In this document: positions 33,151 to 42,378 of the stretch, piece by piece
How positions within the stretch are numbered: position 1 is the first letter of the stretch
How the letters are laid out: each line of letters starts with the position of its first letter
Assembly: GCF_040546275.1 (NCBI RefSeq)
Contig: NZ_JBEPNO010000007.1
Coordinates: 185,548 to 249,547, forward strand
Length of the DNA stretch: 64,000 bases
From: Nakamurella sp040546275
Lineage (GTDB): Bacteria > Actinomycetota > Actinomycetes > Mycobacteriales > Nakamurellaceae
Reading direction: 5' to 3'
The notes under the pieces: model-generated
Database searches by the model: none
Told to the model about the DNA's origin: nothing
The model's input: only the letters and a program-made list of their open reading frames with translations
Translations under genes and position numbers: made by a program

Positions 33151-34863
33151 ATGGCGACCATCGGATGGTCACGGCGTCGCGGTCGTGCGACGGTGTTTGC
33201 AGTCGTAGTCTCTGCCGCACTGGTGATGAGCAGTTGCACCAGCAGTCCCAAATCTCAGAGCTCGTCCGCCGCCGGCGGCGCGGGTACACCGGCGTCGGGC
33301 GCTCCCGCAGCAGCCGGAAGCTCGACGATCCTGAACGTGAACGACGGCCGCAGCGGCTCGTACACCGCCAACTTCAATCCTCTGCAGGCGACCAGCGTCA
33401 ACTCGGGTGCTCCCGGGCCGATCTACGAGACCCTGTACTTCTTCAACCAGCTACGGGCGGATCCACCCAAACCGGTCCTGGCCACGGCCTATGCGTGGTC
33501 GGACGGCGGGAAGACGTTGACCTTCACCATCCGCGACGGCGTCAAGTGGACGGATGGCCAGCCGTTCACCGCCGCCGACGTGGCCTACTCCTTCCAGGTC
33601 CTCAAGGACCACAAGGCGTTGAACGGCAACGGGATTCCGTTCGGCAGCATCACCGCCACCGACGCGAGCCACGTCAAGCTCACCTTCACCGCTCCGTCGT
33701 ACTCGAACCTCTGGTACATCGCCGGACAGACGTACATGGTTCCCCAGCACATCTTCTCGAAGATGTCCGACGTGGTGACCGATCTCAACTCGAAGCCGGT
33801 GGGCACCGGCCCGTTCATGCTGCAGTCATTCGCTCCTCAGGTCTACGTGCTGAACAAGAACCCCGGCTACTGGCAGGCCGGCAAGCCCCAGATCTCCGGA
33901 CTGCGGTTCAAGGCGTTCTCGGGCAACGACTCGTCGTTGACCAGCCTGATCGGTGGCCAGATCGACTGGGAGGGCGGTTTCATCGCCGACATCGACAAGG
34001 TCTACGCGACCAAGGGACCGAACAACAAGTACATCAACACGCCCCTGTTCACCACCGTGCTGCTCCCGAACCTGACCAAGTTCCCCGGCAACGACCCGGT
34101 GGTCAGGCAGGCACTCAACCTGGCGCTCAACCGGGACGGCATCAACAAGAAGGCGTTCTCCGGCCTGGACACCGAGGCCAACACGGCTCTGCTGCTGTCC
34201 CCCCGCGACAGCAAGTACCTCGACCCGTCGGTCGCCGCGAGCGCCAAGATCGCCACCGACACCGCGAAGGCACAGAGCACGCTCGAATCCGCCGGATGGG
34301 TCAAGGGATCGGACGGCATCTACGCCAAGGCCGGGAAGAAGCTGTCCTTCCCCGTGGAGATTCCCTCCGGATACTCGGATTGGGTTGCGGCCCTGCAGGT
34401 CATGCAGCAGCAATTGAAGGCCGTCGGTATCGACCTGCGCCCGACCGGCGTCTCCAACACGGCCTGGAACGCCGATCTGACCAGCGGCAACTTCACCTTC
34501 GCGCTGCAGAACCTCTTCGGTGGACCGACCCCCTACTACCTCTACAACACGTGGCTCAACACCGCGAGTCAGGCGCCGAACGGCAACAATTCGGCGCGCT
34601 ACTCCAACCCCGAGGTCGACAAGGCACTGGCGACCATTGCCGGCACCAATGATGCGGCAGTGCAGCAGAAGGCGTACGGCGTGATCCAGACCCAGGTGGT
34701 GAAGGACCTGCCGTACATTCCGATCGGGCAGTCCAGTTCGCTCACCGAGTTCCGCGACGGAAGCACCGGCGGGTGGCCGACTGCGCAGAATCTCTTCGCC
34801 ATTCCGGCACCGTGGGCCCATCCGGACCTCGGCATCGTGGCCGCCAACCTGACGGCAAAATAG
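33151..34863 (+). CDS. Family-5 solute-binding lipoprotein, ABC operon 2
   Basis: A 570-residue binding protein with lipoprotein signal (lipobox VMSSC, Cys29) and a Ser/Ala/Gly linker. AAGGAGG precedes the ATG at 33151. It aligns motif by motif with the operon-1 protein (NFNPLQATS, GVKWTDGQPFTAADV, PVGTGPFMLQSF, DGIYAKAGKKLSF), so the two arose by duplication and may bind different sizes or forms of the same glycan. First gene of operon 2. Confidence 0.93.
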   Translation: MATIGWSRRRGRATVFAVVVSAALVMSSCTSSPKSQSSSAAGGAGTPASGAPAAAGSSTILNVNDGRSGSYTANFNPLQATSVNSGAPGPIYETLYFFNQLRADPPKPVLATAYAWSDGGKTLTFTIRDGVKWTDGQPFTAADVAYSFQVLKDHKALNGNGIPFGSITATDASHVKLTFTAPSYSNLWYIAGQTYMVPQHIFSKMSDVVTDLNSKPVGTGPFMLQSFAPQVYVLNKNPGYWQAGKPQISGLRFKAFSGNDSSLTSLIGGQIDWEGGFIADIDKVYATKGPNNKYINTPLFTTVLLPNLTKFPGNDPVVRQALNLALNRDGINKKAFSGLDTEANTALLLSPRDSKYLDPSVAASAKIATDTAKAQSTLESAGWVKGSDGIYAKAGKKLSFPVEIPSGYSDWVAALQVMQQQLKAVGIDLRPTGVSNTAWNADLTSGNFTFALQNLFGGPTPYYLYNTWLNTASQAPNGNNSARYSNPEVDKALATIAGTNDAAVQQKAYGVIQTQVVKDLPYIPIGQSSSLTEFRDGSTGGWPTAQNLFAIPAPWAHPDLGIVAANLTAK

Positions 34864-34869
34864 CCGCCG

Positions 34870-35862
34870 ATGCGATACGTCCTGCGAAAGGTCGCGTTCT
34901 ACGCGGTGGCGGCCTGGGCCGCGATCACGTTGAACTTCGCCCTCCCGCGGTTGATGCCGGGTAGCCCGGTCGATGCCCTGCTGGCCCGCCTGCAGAAAAC
35001 AGGCGGTGCCACCGGGCCGGCTCAGCGCGAGGCCATCGAGGCCATGTTGGGTGTCAGTGGGAACCAGAACATCGTGAGCCAGTACTTCTCGTACTGGGCA
35101 CATCTGGTCCGTGGCGACTTCGGCACCTCGGTCACCTTCTACCCGTCGTCAGTCGGCTCGGTGATCAAGGATTCCCTGCCCTGGACGGTGGTCCTGATCG
35201 GTGTCGCCACCGTCATCTCCTCTGTCCTGGGGGTGGTGCTCGGGACGTTCGTCGGGTGGAAGCGGGGTAGCTGGCTCGATTCCCTCGTGCCCTCGACCAC
35301 ATTCCTCGCCTCCGTGCCGTACTTCTGGCTCGCGCTGGTCCTGATCTACTTCTTCGCTCTGAAGCTGGGCTGGTTCCCGCTGGCCGGCGGCTACGACGTC
35401 GACAACACCGAGATCGGCTTCTATTCGGATTTCATCAGCAGCGCTCTCTACCACGCTGTTCTACCGGCCATCACCATCGTCATCTCCTCGGTCGGGGGAT
35501 GGCTGCTCGGCATGCGAAACATGATGGTGACGACGCTGTCCGAGGACTATGTCGTCACCGCGGAGGCCAAGGGTCTGCGCAGCGGCCGGATCCTGGTCAG
35601 CTACGCCGCCCGTAACGCGGTGCTGCCGTCGGTGGCCGGGTTCGCCATCTCGCTGGGATTCGTGGTGAGTGGCTCGATCGTCGCCGAGACGGTCTTCTCC
35701 TATCCAGGAATCGGATTCGCACTGCTGCAGGCCGTCCAGAACAACGACTACGCGCTGATGCAGGGAATCTTCCTGATCATCACGCTGGCCGTGCTCGGGG
35801 CGAACCTGATCGTCGATCTGCTGTACGGATTCATCGACCCGAGGACGCGCAATGTCGGCTGA
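34870..35862 (+). CDS. DppB-type ABC permease, operon 2
   Basis: A 330-residue permease beginning six bases after the binding-protein stop. MRYVLRKVAFYAVAAWAAITL is the first membrane segment; the PRLMPGSPVD loop and terminal FIDPRTR are family marks. Strongly similar to the operon-1 DppB throughout. It overlaps the next gene by 11 bp. Confidence 0.95.
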   Translation: MRYVLRKVAFYAVAAWAAITLNFALPRLMPGSPVDALLARLQKTGGATGPAQREAIEAMLGVSGNQNIVSQYFSYWAHLVRGDFGTSVTFYPSSVGSVIKDSLPWTVVLIGVATVISSVLGVVLGTFVGWKRGSWLDSLVPSTTFLASVPYFWLALVLIYFFALKLGWFPLAGGYDVDNTEIGFYSDFISSALYHAVLPAITIVISSVGGWLLGMRNMMVTTLSEDYVVTAEAKGLRSGRILVSYAARNAVLPSVAGFAISLGFVVSGSIVAETVFSYPGIGFALLQAVQNNDYALMQGIFLIITLAVLGANLIVDLLYGFIDPRTRNVG

Positions 35863-36727
35863 GACGAAGTCCGCAAAGGTGTGGCGCCCGGGCGTCAAGC
35901 TCACCATCGGTTGCATCATCGTGGGGTTCTTCCTGCTGATCGCCGTGCTCGGGCCGATCTTCACCGGGGACCCGCAGAACCAGACGGACGATCTGCTGGC
36001 CTCCCCCGGTGCCGCCCACTGGCTCGGTACCACGCAGACCGGCCAGGACGTCTTCACGCAGATGATGGTGGCGACGAGATCATCGCTGCTCGTCGGACTG
36101 ATCGTCGGAGTGACCGCAACCATCCTCTCGGTGCTGGTGGGGGTGGTCGGCGGTTTCCTCGGGGGGAGGTGGGACGAGGCCCTGTCCCTCTTCTCCAACG
36201 TGGTGCTGGTCATTCCCGGGCTGCCGTTGCTGATCATGATCACCGCCTACCTCAAGAACAGCGGCGAAGTGGTGATCGCCCTGATCATCGCCATCACCAG
36301 TTGGGCCGCATCCTCGAGAGTGCTGCGGGCGCAGACTTTGTCACTGCGCAGCCGGGACTACGTCAACGCCTCCCGCACCATCGGGGAGCGCACTCCCCGC
36401 ACCATCAGCGTGGAGATCCTGCCCAATCTGCTCCCCATCATCGCTTCGCAGTTCGTCTTCGCCGTCATTCTCGGCATCCTCTCCGAGGCCGGCCTGTCCT
36501 ACCTCGGCCTGGGCAACATCAACTCCATCACCTGGGGCACCATGCTCTATTTCGCGCAGAACGGCCAAGCCCTGACGGTAGGGGCCTGGTGGTGGTTCGT
36601 ACCACCCGGACTGGCGATCGCGCTCTTCGGCTGCGGCCTCTCCCTGATCAATTTCTCGATCGACGAGGTGATCAATCCACAGCTGAAGGTCGCCGGTCGG
36701 ATGAAACGAAGGAAATCCGTCAGATGA
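35852..36727 (+). CDS. DppC-type ABC permease, operon 2
   Basis: A 291-residue permease, shorter at the N-terminus than its operon-1 counterpart. WLGTTQTGQDVFTQ, the EAA-type loop around ASRTIGERTPRTI and the final INPQLK match the family. Its 3' end overlaps the ATPase gene by 4 bp (ATGA). Confidence 0.95.
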   Translation: MSAETKSAKVWRPGVKLTIGCIIVGFFLLIAVLGPIFTGDPQNQTDDLLASPGAAHWLGTTQTGQDVFTQMMVATRSSLLVGLIVGVTATILSVLVGVVGGFLGGRWDEALSLFSNVVLVIPGLPLLIMITAYLKNSGEVVIALIIAITSWAASSRVLRAQTLSLRSRDYVNASRTIGERTPRTISVEILPNLLPIIASQFVFAVILGILSEAGLSYLGLGNINSITWGTMLYFAQNGQALTVGAWWWFVPPGLAIALFGCGLSLINFSIDEVINPQLKVAGRMKRRKSVR

Positions 36728-38436
36728 ACGCTCCCGCGAATCAATCAGCCCCTCCGATGTCCGGTGTCCGGGCCCCGGCGGAGGATCACGAACCGGTGCT
36801 GACCATCTCCGGGCTGTCGGTGGACTACCAGGGGGAATTCGGCGATACCCATGCCGTCGTCGACGTGGATCTGAGCCTACGTCGAGGTGAGATCCTCGGC
36901 CTGGCCGGCGAGAGCGGCTGCGGCAAGTCGACCCTGGCCTACGCGATCAACCGGCTGACCCGTCCGCCGGCCCTGATCACCGCCGGTTCGGTGCTGCTGC
37001 GTGAGAAGGACGGCACCACCACCGATGTCCTTGCCCTGTCCGGGGAGGGCCTGCGCACCTTCCGGTGGCAGAAGATGGCCATGGTCTTCCAGGGCGCGAT
37101 GAATGCTCTGAATCCGGTGCTGTGCATCAAAGCGCAACTCGAAGACGTCCTCACCGCCCACCAACCGGACATGTCGAGGCGTGACCGGGCCGCCCGGTGC
37201 ATCGAATTGATGCGAACGGTGAACGTCGATCCGTCCCGCCTCTCGAGTTACCCCCACGAACTGTCCGGTGGGATGAGGCAGCGGGTGATGATCGCCATGG
37301 CGCTGGCCCTGCGGCCTGACGTGCTGATCATGGACGAGCCCACCACGGCCCTGGACGTGGTGGTCCAGCGGGAGATCCTGGCCGAGGTGCTGCGACTCCG
37401 GGATCAATACGGGTTTGCGGTCATCTTCATCACCCACGATCTCGCCCTGCTGCTGGAGATCAGCGACCGCATCGCGGTGATGCTGCGTGGACAGATCGTC
37501 GAACTGGCTGCGGCGCAGGATCTCTACCTCCGACCACAGCACGCCTACACCCGCAAGCTGCTGGGTTCGTTCCCCAGCCTGACCGGACCGCGCCGCGACT
37601 ACTCCCGGGCCGGTGGTACCGGATTCGCGCAGCGGAACACCGCCGACAGTTCACTCGTGGTGCGCAATCTGACCAAGGAGTTCCGGGTCCGCAGTGGCAA
37701 GATCGTTGCCGTGGACGATGTGTCGTTCGAACTGACCTCTGGCCGGACGGTGGCCCTCGTGGGCGAGAGCGGCTCGGGAAAGTCCACCCTGGCACGGATG
37801 CTGTCTCAGCTGGAACGTCCCAGCAGCGGCGAGATCACGCTCAACGGCGCGCCGATCGGCCGGCGGGGGAAGGCACTGCAGCACTACCGCAACCAGGTGC
37901 AGATGGTCTTCCAGGATCCATTCGCCTCGCTGAACCCCTTTCACACGGTCGAACACCACCTGCTGAGACCGATCCGCATTCACGGAATCGCCGAGGGATC
38001 CGACGCGGAGCGGGCAGAGGTCCGACGTCTGCTGACGAGGGTCAATCTCACCCCCGTCGAGGAGATGATGCGCAAGCGCCCGCACGAGCTGTCCGGCGGG
38101 CAACGGCAACGGGTCGCCATCGCCCGGGCGCTGGCCTCGCGGCCCAGCGTCCTGCTCGCCGACGAGCCCGTGTCCATGTTGGACGTGTCGATCCGTCTCG
38201 AGGTGCTGAGCCTCCTGGACACCCTCAAGCGGGAGGACAACCTCGCGGTTCTCTACATCACCCACGACCTGGCCACCGCCCGGCATTTCTCCTCCGAGAT
38301 CCTGGTTCTCTACCGGGGCCGGATCGTCGAACGCGGGCCCAGCGACGACGTGATCCTCAACCCGCAGCACGAATACACCAAAACGCTCCTCGCAGCAGCA
38401 CCCGATCCCACCCATCGGATCAGCCCAGCCCTCTGA
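36724..38436 (+). CDS. Fused DppD-DppF ABC ATPase, operon 2
   Basis: A 570-residue chain with two nucleotide-binding domains. The first has GESGCGKST, FQGAMNALNP, LSGGMRQR and IMDEPTTALD; the second GESGSGKST, FQDPFASLNP, LSGGQRQR and LADEPVSMLD. I start at the ATG at 36724, which overlaps the permease stop; the frame stays open upstream only because it shadows the permease gene. The two halves correspond to the separate operon-1 ATPases, so a fusion (or, less likely, a split) distinguishes the paralogous operons. No kinase or amidase follows here. Confidence 0.94.
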   Translation: MNAPANQSAPPMSGVRAPAEDHEPVLTISGLSVDYQGEFGDTHAVVDVDLSLRRGEILGLAGESGCGKSTLAYAINRLTRPPALITAGSVLLREKDGTTTDVLALSGEGLRTFRWQKMAMVFQGAMNALNPVLCIKAQLEDVLTAHQPDMSRRDRAARCIELMRTVNVDPSRLSSYPHELSGGMRQRVMIAMALALRPDVLIMDEPTTALDVVVQREILAEVLRLRDQYGFAVIFITHDLALLLEISDRIAVMLRGQIVELAAAQDLYLRPQHAYTRKLLGSFPSLTGPRRDYSRAGGTGFAQRNTADSSLVVRNLTKEFRVRSGKIVAVDDVSFELTSGRTVALVGESGSGKSTLARMLSQLERPSSGEITLNGAPIGRRGKALQHYRNQVQMVFQDPFASLNPFHTVEHHLLRPIRIHGIAEGSDAERAEVRRLLTRVNLTPVEEMMRKRPHELSGGQRQRVAIARALASRPSVLLADEPVSMLDVSIRLEVLSLLDTLKREDNLAVLYITHDLATARHFSSEILVLYRGRIVERGPSDDVILNPQHEYTKTLLAAAPDPTHRISPAL

Positions 38437-38511
38437 TCATGTTTCACCGGGTGGAGGGTTCGTCCGCGAAACTTGCGCTCCCCGCCGACCGACCGTGGCA
38501 GCATCGGCCGC

Positions 38512-39507
38512 ATGGATCACCTCTCGGTCGTGCTGGAGGAGCAGCGGCGGCCCCTGACAGGGTTGTGCTACCGCATGCTGGGTTCGGCGGCCGACACCGA
38601 CGACGCGGTGCAGGAGACCATGATCCGGGTCATCGCGCATGCCGGTCGCTACGACGCTGCGCGCGGAGCGGTGGGTCCGTGGATCTTCCGCATCGCAGCG
38701 AACGTGTGCCTCGACATGCTGCGGAGCCGGGGCCGTCGAGCACTGGCGATGGATCTGGGGCCGGCCGCCGAGGCCGGTTCACCCTTGGGTGTTGCCCTTC
38801 CGCCGGAGCGGTGGATCGAACCCATGCCGGACAGCCGGGTCATCGCGGCGTCGGATCCGGCAGCGGTCGTCGTCGAACGGGAAACGGTTCGGCTGGCCTT
38901 CATCGCTGCGCTGCAATATTTGCCACCCAGGCAGCGTGCCGTTCTCATCCTGCGCGATGTGCTGCAGTATTCGGCAGGTGAAACCGCCGAAATTCTCGAC
39001 ACGTCGACCGCTGGGGTGAACAGTGCTCTGCAGCGGGCCAAGGCGACGATGGCGCGGCACCGCCCGGAGATGACGGATCCTCTCGACGAGACAGACGAAA
39101 CCCAGCGCGCCCTGCTCGAGCGGTATGTGAATGCCTTCCAGCGGCACGACATCGACGAGCTGACGGCGGTGCTTCGCGCCGACGCGCGTAGCTCCATGCC
39201 GCCGTTCCTGTGGTGGGTCCACTGCGCTCGCGTCCTGGCCGAGCTGATGACGAACGGTGCCTGCGACGGCGCCCGCCTCGTGCCCACTGCGATCAACGGT
39301 TCACCAGGCTTCGGCCAGTATCGACCGGATGCGGACGATGTTCTCCGCCCGTTCGGCATCGTGCTGGTGGAGATCTACCAGGGTGCCGTCACCCACGTGG
39401 TGACGTTCCTGGGCACCGCCGACCGATTCACCGAATTCGGCCTACCGCCCACCCTGACGGCACCCGGCGGGAGGCCCACCGATGAATTGTCGGCGCGGCG
39501 GACGTAG
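38512..39507 (+). CDS. ECF sigma factor with C-terminal SnoaL-like domain
   Basis: A 331-residue extracytoplasmic-function sigma factor. Region 2 is seen in GLCYRMLGSAADTDDAVQET and PWIFRIAANVCLDMLRSR, region 4 in LPPRQRAVLILRDVL and SAGETAEILDTSTAGVNSALQRAK. After it comes a ~120-residue NTF2/SnoaL-like extension (LLERYVNAFQRHDIDELTAVL... onward), which in such ECF groups replaces an anti-sigma factor and controls activity. ATG at 38512. No anti-sigma gene is adjacent. It precedes the hydrolase gene by 114 bp. Confidence 0.92.
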   Translation: MDHLSVVLEEQRRPLTGLCYRMLGSAADTDDAVQETMIRVIAHAGRYDAARGAVGPWIFRIAANVCLDMLRSRGRRALAMDLGPAAEAGSPLGVALPPERWIEPMPDSRVIAASDPAAVVVERETVRLAFIAALQYLPPRQRAVLILRDVLQYSAGETAEILDTSTAGVNSALQRAKATMARHRPEMTDPLDETDETQRALLERYVNAFQRHDIDELTAVLRADARSSMPPFLWWVHCARVLAELMTNGACDGARLVPTAINGSPGFGQYRPDADDVLRPFGIVLVEIYQGAVTHVVTFLGTADRFTEFGLPPTLTAPGGRPTDELSARRT

Positions 39508-39621
39508 AACAGGTGAAAGGACTTCGATACCTTCGCAACCGATCGGTCCACCTACGGCGATCGGACCCCGCGCTGGGCATCGTTTTCCGACGAGACAGCA
39601 TGCAGCAGAGAGGATTTCAGG

Positions 39622-40458
39622 ATGACAACGATCGACATCACCGATATCACCTACGGGGTCGAGCACTTCGGGGATGCGGCGGCGCCGCTGATTCTGCTCG
39701 TCGGCGGAACCACCATGCTCTCGTGGCCGGACGCGCTCTGCGCAGCACTGGCCCGCGGTGGGCGCCATGTCGTCCGGTACGACCTGCGTGACTCCGGGAA
39801 ATCGAGCACCGTCGACCCCCAGGCCCCGGCCTACACGCTGCGCGATCTGGCAGCCGACGCCGCGACGCTCGCCCACGAATTCGACGACCGGCCGGCGCAC
39901 CTGGCGGGAATCGGTGTCGGCGGGATGGTCGCCCAGGTCGCGGCGCTCGACCACCCCTCCGCGTTCGGAGCGCTCACCCTCATCGGGACCAGACCCGTCG
40001 CTCCGGGCCCGGTCGACGCTGATCTGCCCGAGCACGACGCGGCAACCATGCAACGGATGTTCTCGCGCCCGATGCCGGACTGGTCCGACCGTGCTGCCGT
40101 CCAGGAGTTCATCGCCACCAGCGCCGGGATCCTGGGAGACGACCCCGCCGCCGCGCACGTCACCGCCGGACGCATCTGGGACCGCACGCCGAGTACGGAG
40201 CCCGCAGTGCAGATGGCCAACCAGATGAGAACGGTGTTCTCGAAATTGGACTGCACGCCGCGCTGGCGCGAGCGGCTACCCCACCTGACGATCCCGACAC
40301 TGGTGGTGCACGGCCGACGCGATCCGTTCTTCCCGCTCGGCAACGGCGAAGCGATCGCGAGAGAGATCCCCGACGCCCGGCTCCTTGTCCTCGACGCCTC
40401 GACCGCGATCCCCGACGCAGCCGCCGATCAGGTCGCGGCGGCGACGCTTGCGCTGTAG
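39622..40458 (+). CDS. RdmC-like alpha/beta-hydrolase-fold protein with degenerate triad
   Basis: A 278-residue protein matching RdmC-type esterases along its length: GDAAAPLILLVGGTTMLSWP, VRYDLRDSGKS, a nucleophile-elbow region and LVVHGRRDPFFP. The nucleophile elbow reads G-I-G-V-G, so the serine position (98) is glycine; the histidine position in the last strand is threonine (T261, DASTAIP in place of GxGHxxP). Only the acidic residue D234 remains. The fold is intact and the gene is not frame-shifted, so it is either a non-hydrolytic binding/lyase-type protein or an enzyme with relocated residues. ATG with GAGAGGA upstream. Confidence 0.87.
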   Translation: MTTIDITDITYGVEHFGDAAAPLILLVGGTTMLSWPDALCAALARGGRHVVRYDLRDSGKSSTVDPQAPAYTLRDLAADAATLAHEFDDRPAHLAGIGVGGMVAQVAALDHPSAFGALTLIGTRPVAPGPVDADLPEHDAATMQRMFSRPMPDWSDRAAVQEFIATSAGILGDDPAAAHVTAGRIWDRTPSTEPAVQMANQMRTVFSKLDCTPRWRERLPHLTIPTLVVHGRRDPFFPLGNGEAIAREIPDARLLVLDASTAIPDAAADQVAAATLAL

Positions 40459-40546
40459 TCGCACGCGTGGGTCACCTGTCGGGTTGTCGTGCGGTCGATA
40501 CCGGCGACAAATGCTTTCTGCCTCGCCGGCGGATGCAGGGATGCGA

Positions 40547-40936
40547 TCAGAGCGATCCAATCTCCGCAACGACCGCTCGGTCCAGCGGGCACACCCACGT
40601 TGCGACACCGTTGCTCTCAGTCGGCGTGAGCGGGTGGGTGGAAGGGTGCCCCGGGCACACCGGCCAATTCGTCCGGGACGCGGCCCACAGTTCGTCGATC
40701 ACCCACTGCTGCACATTCTCGGCGGCGGCGACGATCCGGACGGACTCCGCATCGCCGAGGTACACGCTCACCCCCATTCCACTGCCGTCCCGGCCCCACA
40801 GCATCGCGCAGGGGTATTCAGAGCTGATCTGCCAGTTGCCGTCCCGAATCGTCGGCCGAGGAGCGCCCGTGCCCGCGATGTCCCGCAGCACCGGTTCCAT
40901 GGCTCGCGCCAGCGCCTCATCCATGTCGCCCATCAT
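40547..40936 (-). CDS. Hypothetical protein with a C-terminal CxxH/CPLD segment
   Basis: A conserved-looking small soluble protein of about 129 residues; starts at 40936, 40933 or 40924 are all possible and none has a clear ribosome-binding site. The central part (WQISSEYPCAMLWGRDGSGMGVSVYLG) and the end (CPGHPSTHPLTP, then WVCPLDRAVVAEIG) contain three cysteines and two histidines that could hold a metal. I do not recognise the family. It is convergent with the hydrolase gene. Confidence 0.65.
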   Translation of the reverse strand: MMGDMDEALARAMEPVLRDIAGTGAPRPTIRDGNWQISSEYPCAMLWGRDGSGMGVSVYLGDAESVRIVAAAENVQQWVIDELWAASRTNWPVCPGHPSTHPLTPTESNGVATWVCPLDRAVVAEIGSL

Positions 40937-41029
40937 GCACGGACGTTCAGCCACCCCAGAAAAAACGATGCTGCGAAAGCGGCTTTTCAGACATATCACC
41001 CACCGGTCGGGTGATCAACGGCGAAGGGG

Positions 41030-41752
41030 CTATCGCCTCGCGAGCCACTCGTCGAAGGTCGGTCCGACAAGTTTGGCGTCCGGGCCGGGCAGCAGGCCGC
41101 CATCGTGCGTCGGCCGGTCGACCGCCACGGGCACGATCTCGAGCGTTTCCCCGAGCCTGACGGTCAGTCGGTGGACCATGTCCGGCAGGGCCTCTCGTTG
41201 CGGACCGGCGATCTCGCCGTCGATTCCCGGCGACCCGACCCTGGCCACCAGTTCGTCCACCACCGACGACAAGGCGACCGACTGCACCGGCATGTCCTGC
41301 ACCGAGCAACGGTCGCCGTCCCGCCCCCAGCCCAACGACTGCTCCGCGAACTCGTGGAACTGCGCCGCGCGGAGCACGACCGTGCCCGGAAACGCCTGCC
41401 GGGCAGCCACTTCCTGCGCGTGCTTGGCAACGAAGTAGCCACCGGGCAACAGGTCGACACCGATGATCGACAGGACGATCAGGTGTTGAACCCCGGAGCG
41501 GCCCGCCGCCTCGCCGAGATTCCGGGCCACGGTCGTGAAGAAGTGCGTGGCCGGCCCCTCCTCCTGGTCCGGCGAGTTGGTGACGTCGATGATCGTGGTC
41601 ACGCCTCGCAGTCGGGACTCCAGGCCTTCGCCCGACAGCAGATCGATGCCGGAGGACCGGGACAGCGGGATCACCGCGTGACCGTGTTCTTGGAGTGCGC
41701 GGGTCAGCGCCTTCCCGACCAGACCGGTGGCACCGGCAACGGCGATGGACAT
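41030..41752 (-). CDS. NAD(P)H-binding (NmrA/atypical SDR) protein
   Basis: A 240-residue Rossmann-fold protein. The cofactor loop is VAGATGLVGKAL (residues ~5-16), and the chain resembles NmrA/SDR_a5-type proteins often used as redox sensors or quinone reductases. The ATG at 41752 has GGGAG upstream. It is divergent from an Rrf2 regulator with two inverted repeats between them, suggesting Rrf2-controlled expression under oxidative or nitrosative stress. Confidence 0.88.
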   Translation of the reverse strand: MSIAVAGATGLVGKALTRALQEHGHAVIPLSRSSGIDLLSGEGLESRLRGVTTIIDVTNSPDQEEGPATHFFTTVARNLGEAAGRSGVQHLIVLSIIGVDLLPGGYFVAKHAQEVAARQAFPGTVVLRAAQFHEFAEQSLGWGRDGDRCSVQDMPVQSVALSSVVDELVARVGSPGIDGEIAGPQREALPDMVHRLTVRLGETLEIVPVAVDRPTHDGGLLPGPDAKLVGPTFDEWLARR

Positions 41753-41766
41753 CTGCGTCTCCCTCA

Positions 41767-41789
41767 ACTCGGATAACTCTTGTCCGGAA
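41767..41789. promoter_or_regulatory. Rrf2 operator candidate 1
   Basis: ACTCGGA-N9-TCCGGAA, an imperfect inverted repeat with the same left arm and spacer length as the site 27 bp further on. It lies immediately upstream of the ribosome-binding region of the NAD(P)-binding gene. Confidence 0.6.
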
Positions 41790-41793
41790 TACT

Positions 41794-41816
41794 ACTCGGA
41801 TATGGAGTGTCCGAGT
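41794..41816. promoter_or_regulatory. Rrf2 operator candidate 2
   Basis: A perfect inverted repeat ACTCGGA-N9-TCCGAGT, centred in the gap between the NAD(P)-binding gene and the Rrf2 gene (start 41833). The architecture matches a dyad for a dimeric Rrf2 regulator. Confidence 0.75.
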
Positions 41817-41832
41817 CAAGTACGATCGAAGG

Positions 41833-42342
41833 GTGAAGCTGTCCGGCGGTGTCGAGTGGGCGCTGCACTGCTGCGTCGTGCTGAGCGGAGTCACGGTGCC
41901 GGTGCCCGCAGCCAAACTGGCCGAGTTCCACGATGTTTCACCGACCTACCTGGCCAAGCAGCTGCAGAGCATGTCCCGCGCGGGGCTGGTGCGCTCGGTG
42001 CAGGGCCAGGCGGGCGGGTATGTCCTCACCCGCTCCGCCGACAGCATCACCGTGCTCGACGTCGTGGACGCCGTGGACGGCGGCGAGCCGGCGTTCCACT
42101 GCACCGAGATCCGTCAGCGCGGACCGCTGGCGACGCCGGTGGAGAAGTGCGTCAAGCCCTGTGCGATCGCCCGGGCGATGGCAGCGGCCGATCGGGCCTG
42201 GCGGGAAGCCCTGCGCGCCAGCACCATCGCTGACCTCGCGCGTGACGTGAACGAGGACGCCGGCCGCGACGTGATGATCGGGGTACGCGGCTGGCTGGGC
42301 GTTCCCGCCGGACACCCGTTGCCGCTGCACGCAACTCGGTAA
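41833..42342 (+). CDS. Rrf2-family transcriptional regulator with three cysteines
   Basis: A 169-residue regulator. VKLSGGVEWALHCC is the usual Rrf2 start, followed by the winged helix (PVPAAKLAEFHDVSPTYLAKQLQSMSRAGLV, in two helices) and GQAGGYVLTRS. The C-terminal loop HCTEIRQRG...EKCVKPC holds three cysteines in the place where IscR/NsrR bind a Fe-S cluster. I use the GTG at 41833; the GAAGG directly before it is very close, so a short or absent leader is possible. Divergent from the NAD(P)-binding gene. Confidence 0.9.
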   Translation: MKLSGGVEWALHCCVVLSGVTVPVPAAKLAEFHDVSPTYLAKQLQSMSRAGLVRSVQGQAGGYVLTRSADSITVLDVVDAVDGGEPAFHCTEIRQRGPLATPVEKCVKPCAIARAMAAADRAWREALRASTIADLARDVNEDAGRDVMIGVRGWLGVPAGHPLPLHATR

Positions 42343-42378
42343 GCCGCATCCCCACGTCGACGAATTGCAGCGTGCCTT

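Noticed and set aside
33165..34652. Plus-strand frame of 495 codons inside the operon-2 binding protein
   Set aside because: Alternate-frame shadow; the lipoprotein frame has a signal peptide, lipobox and family motifs.
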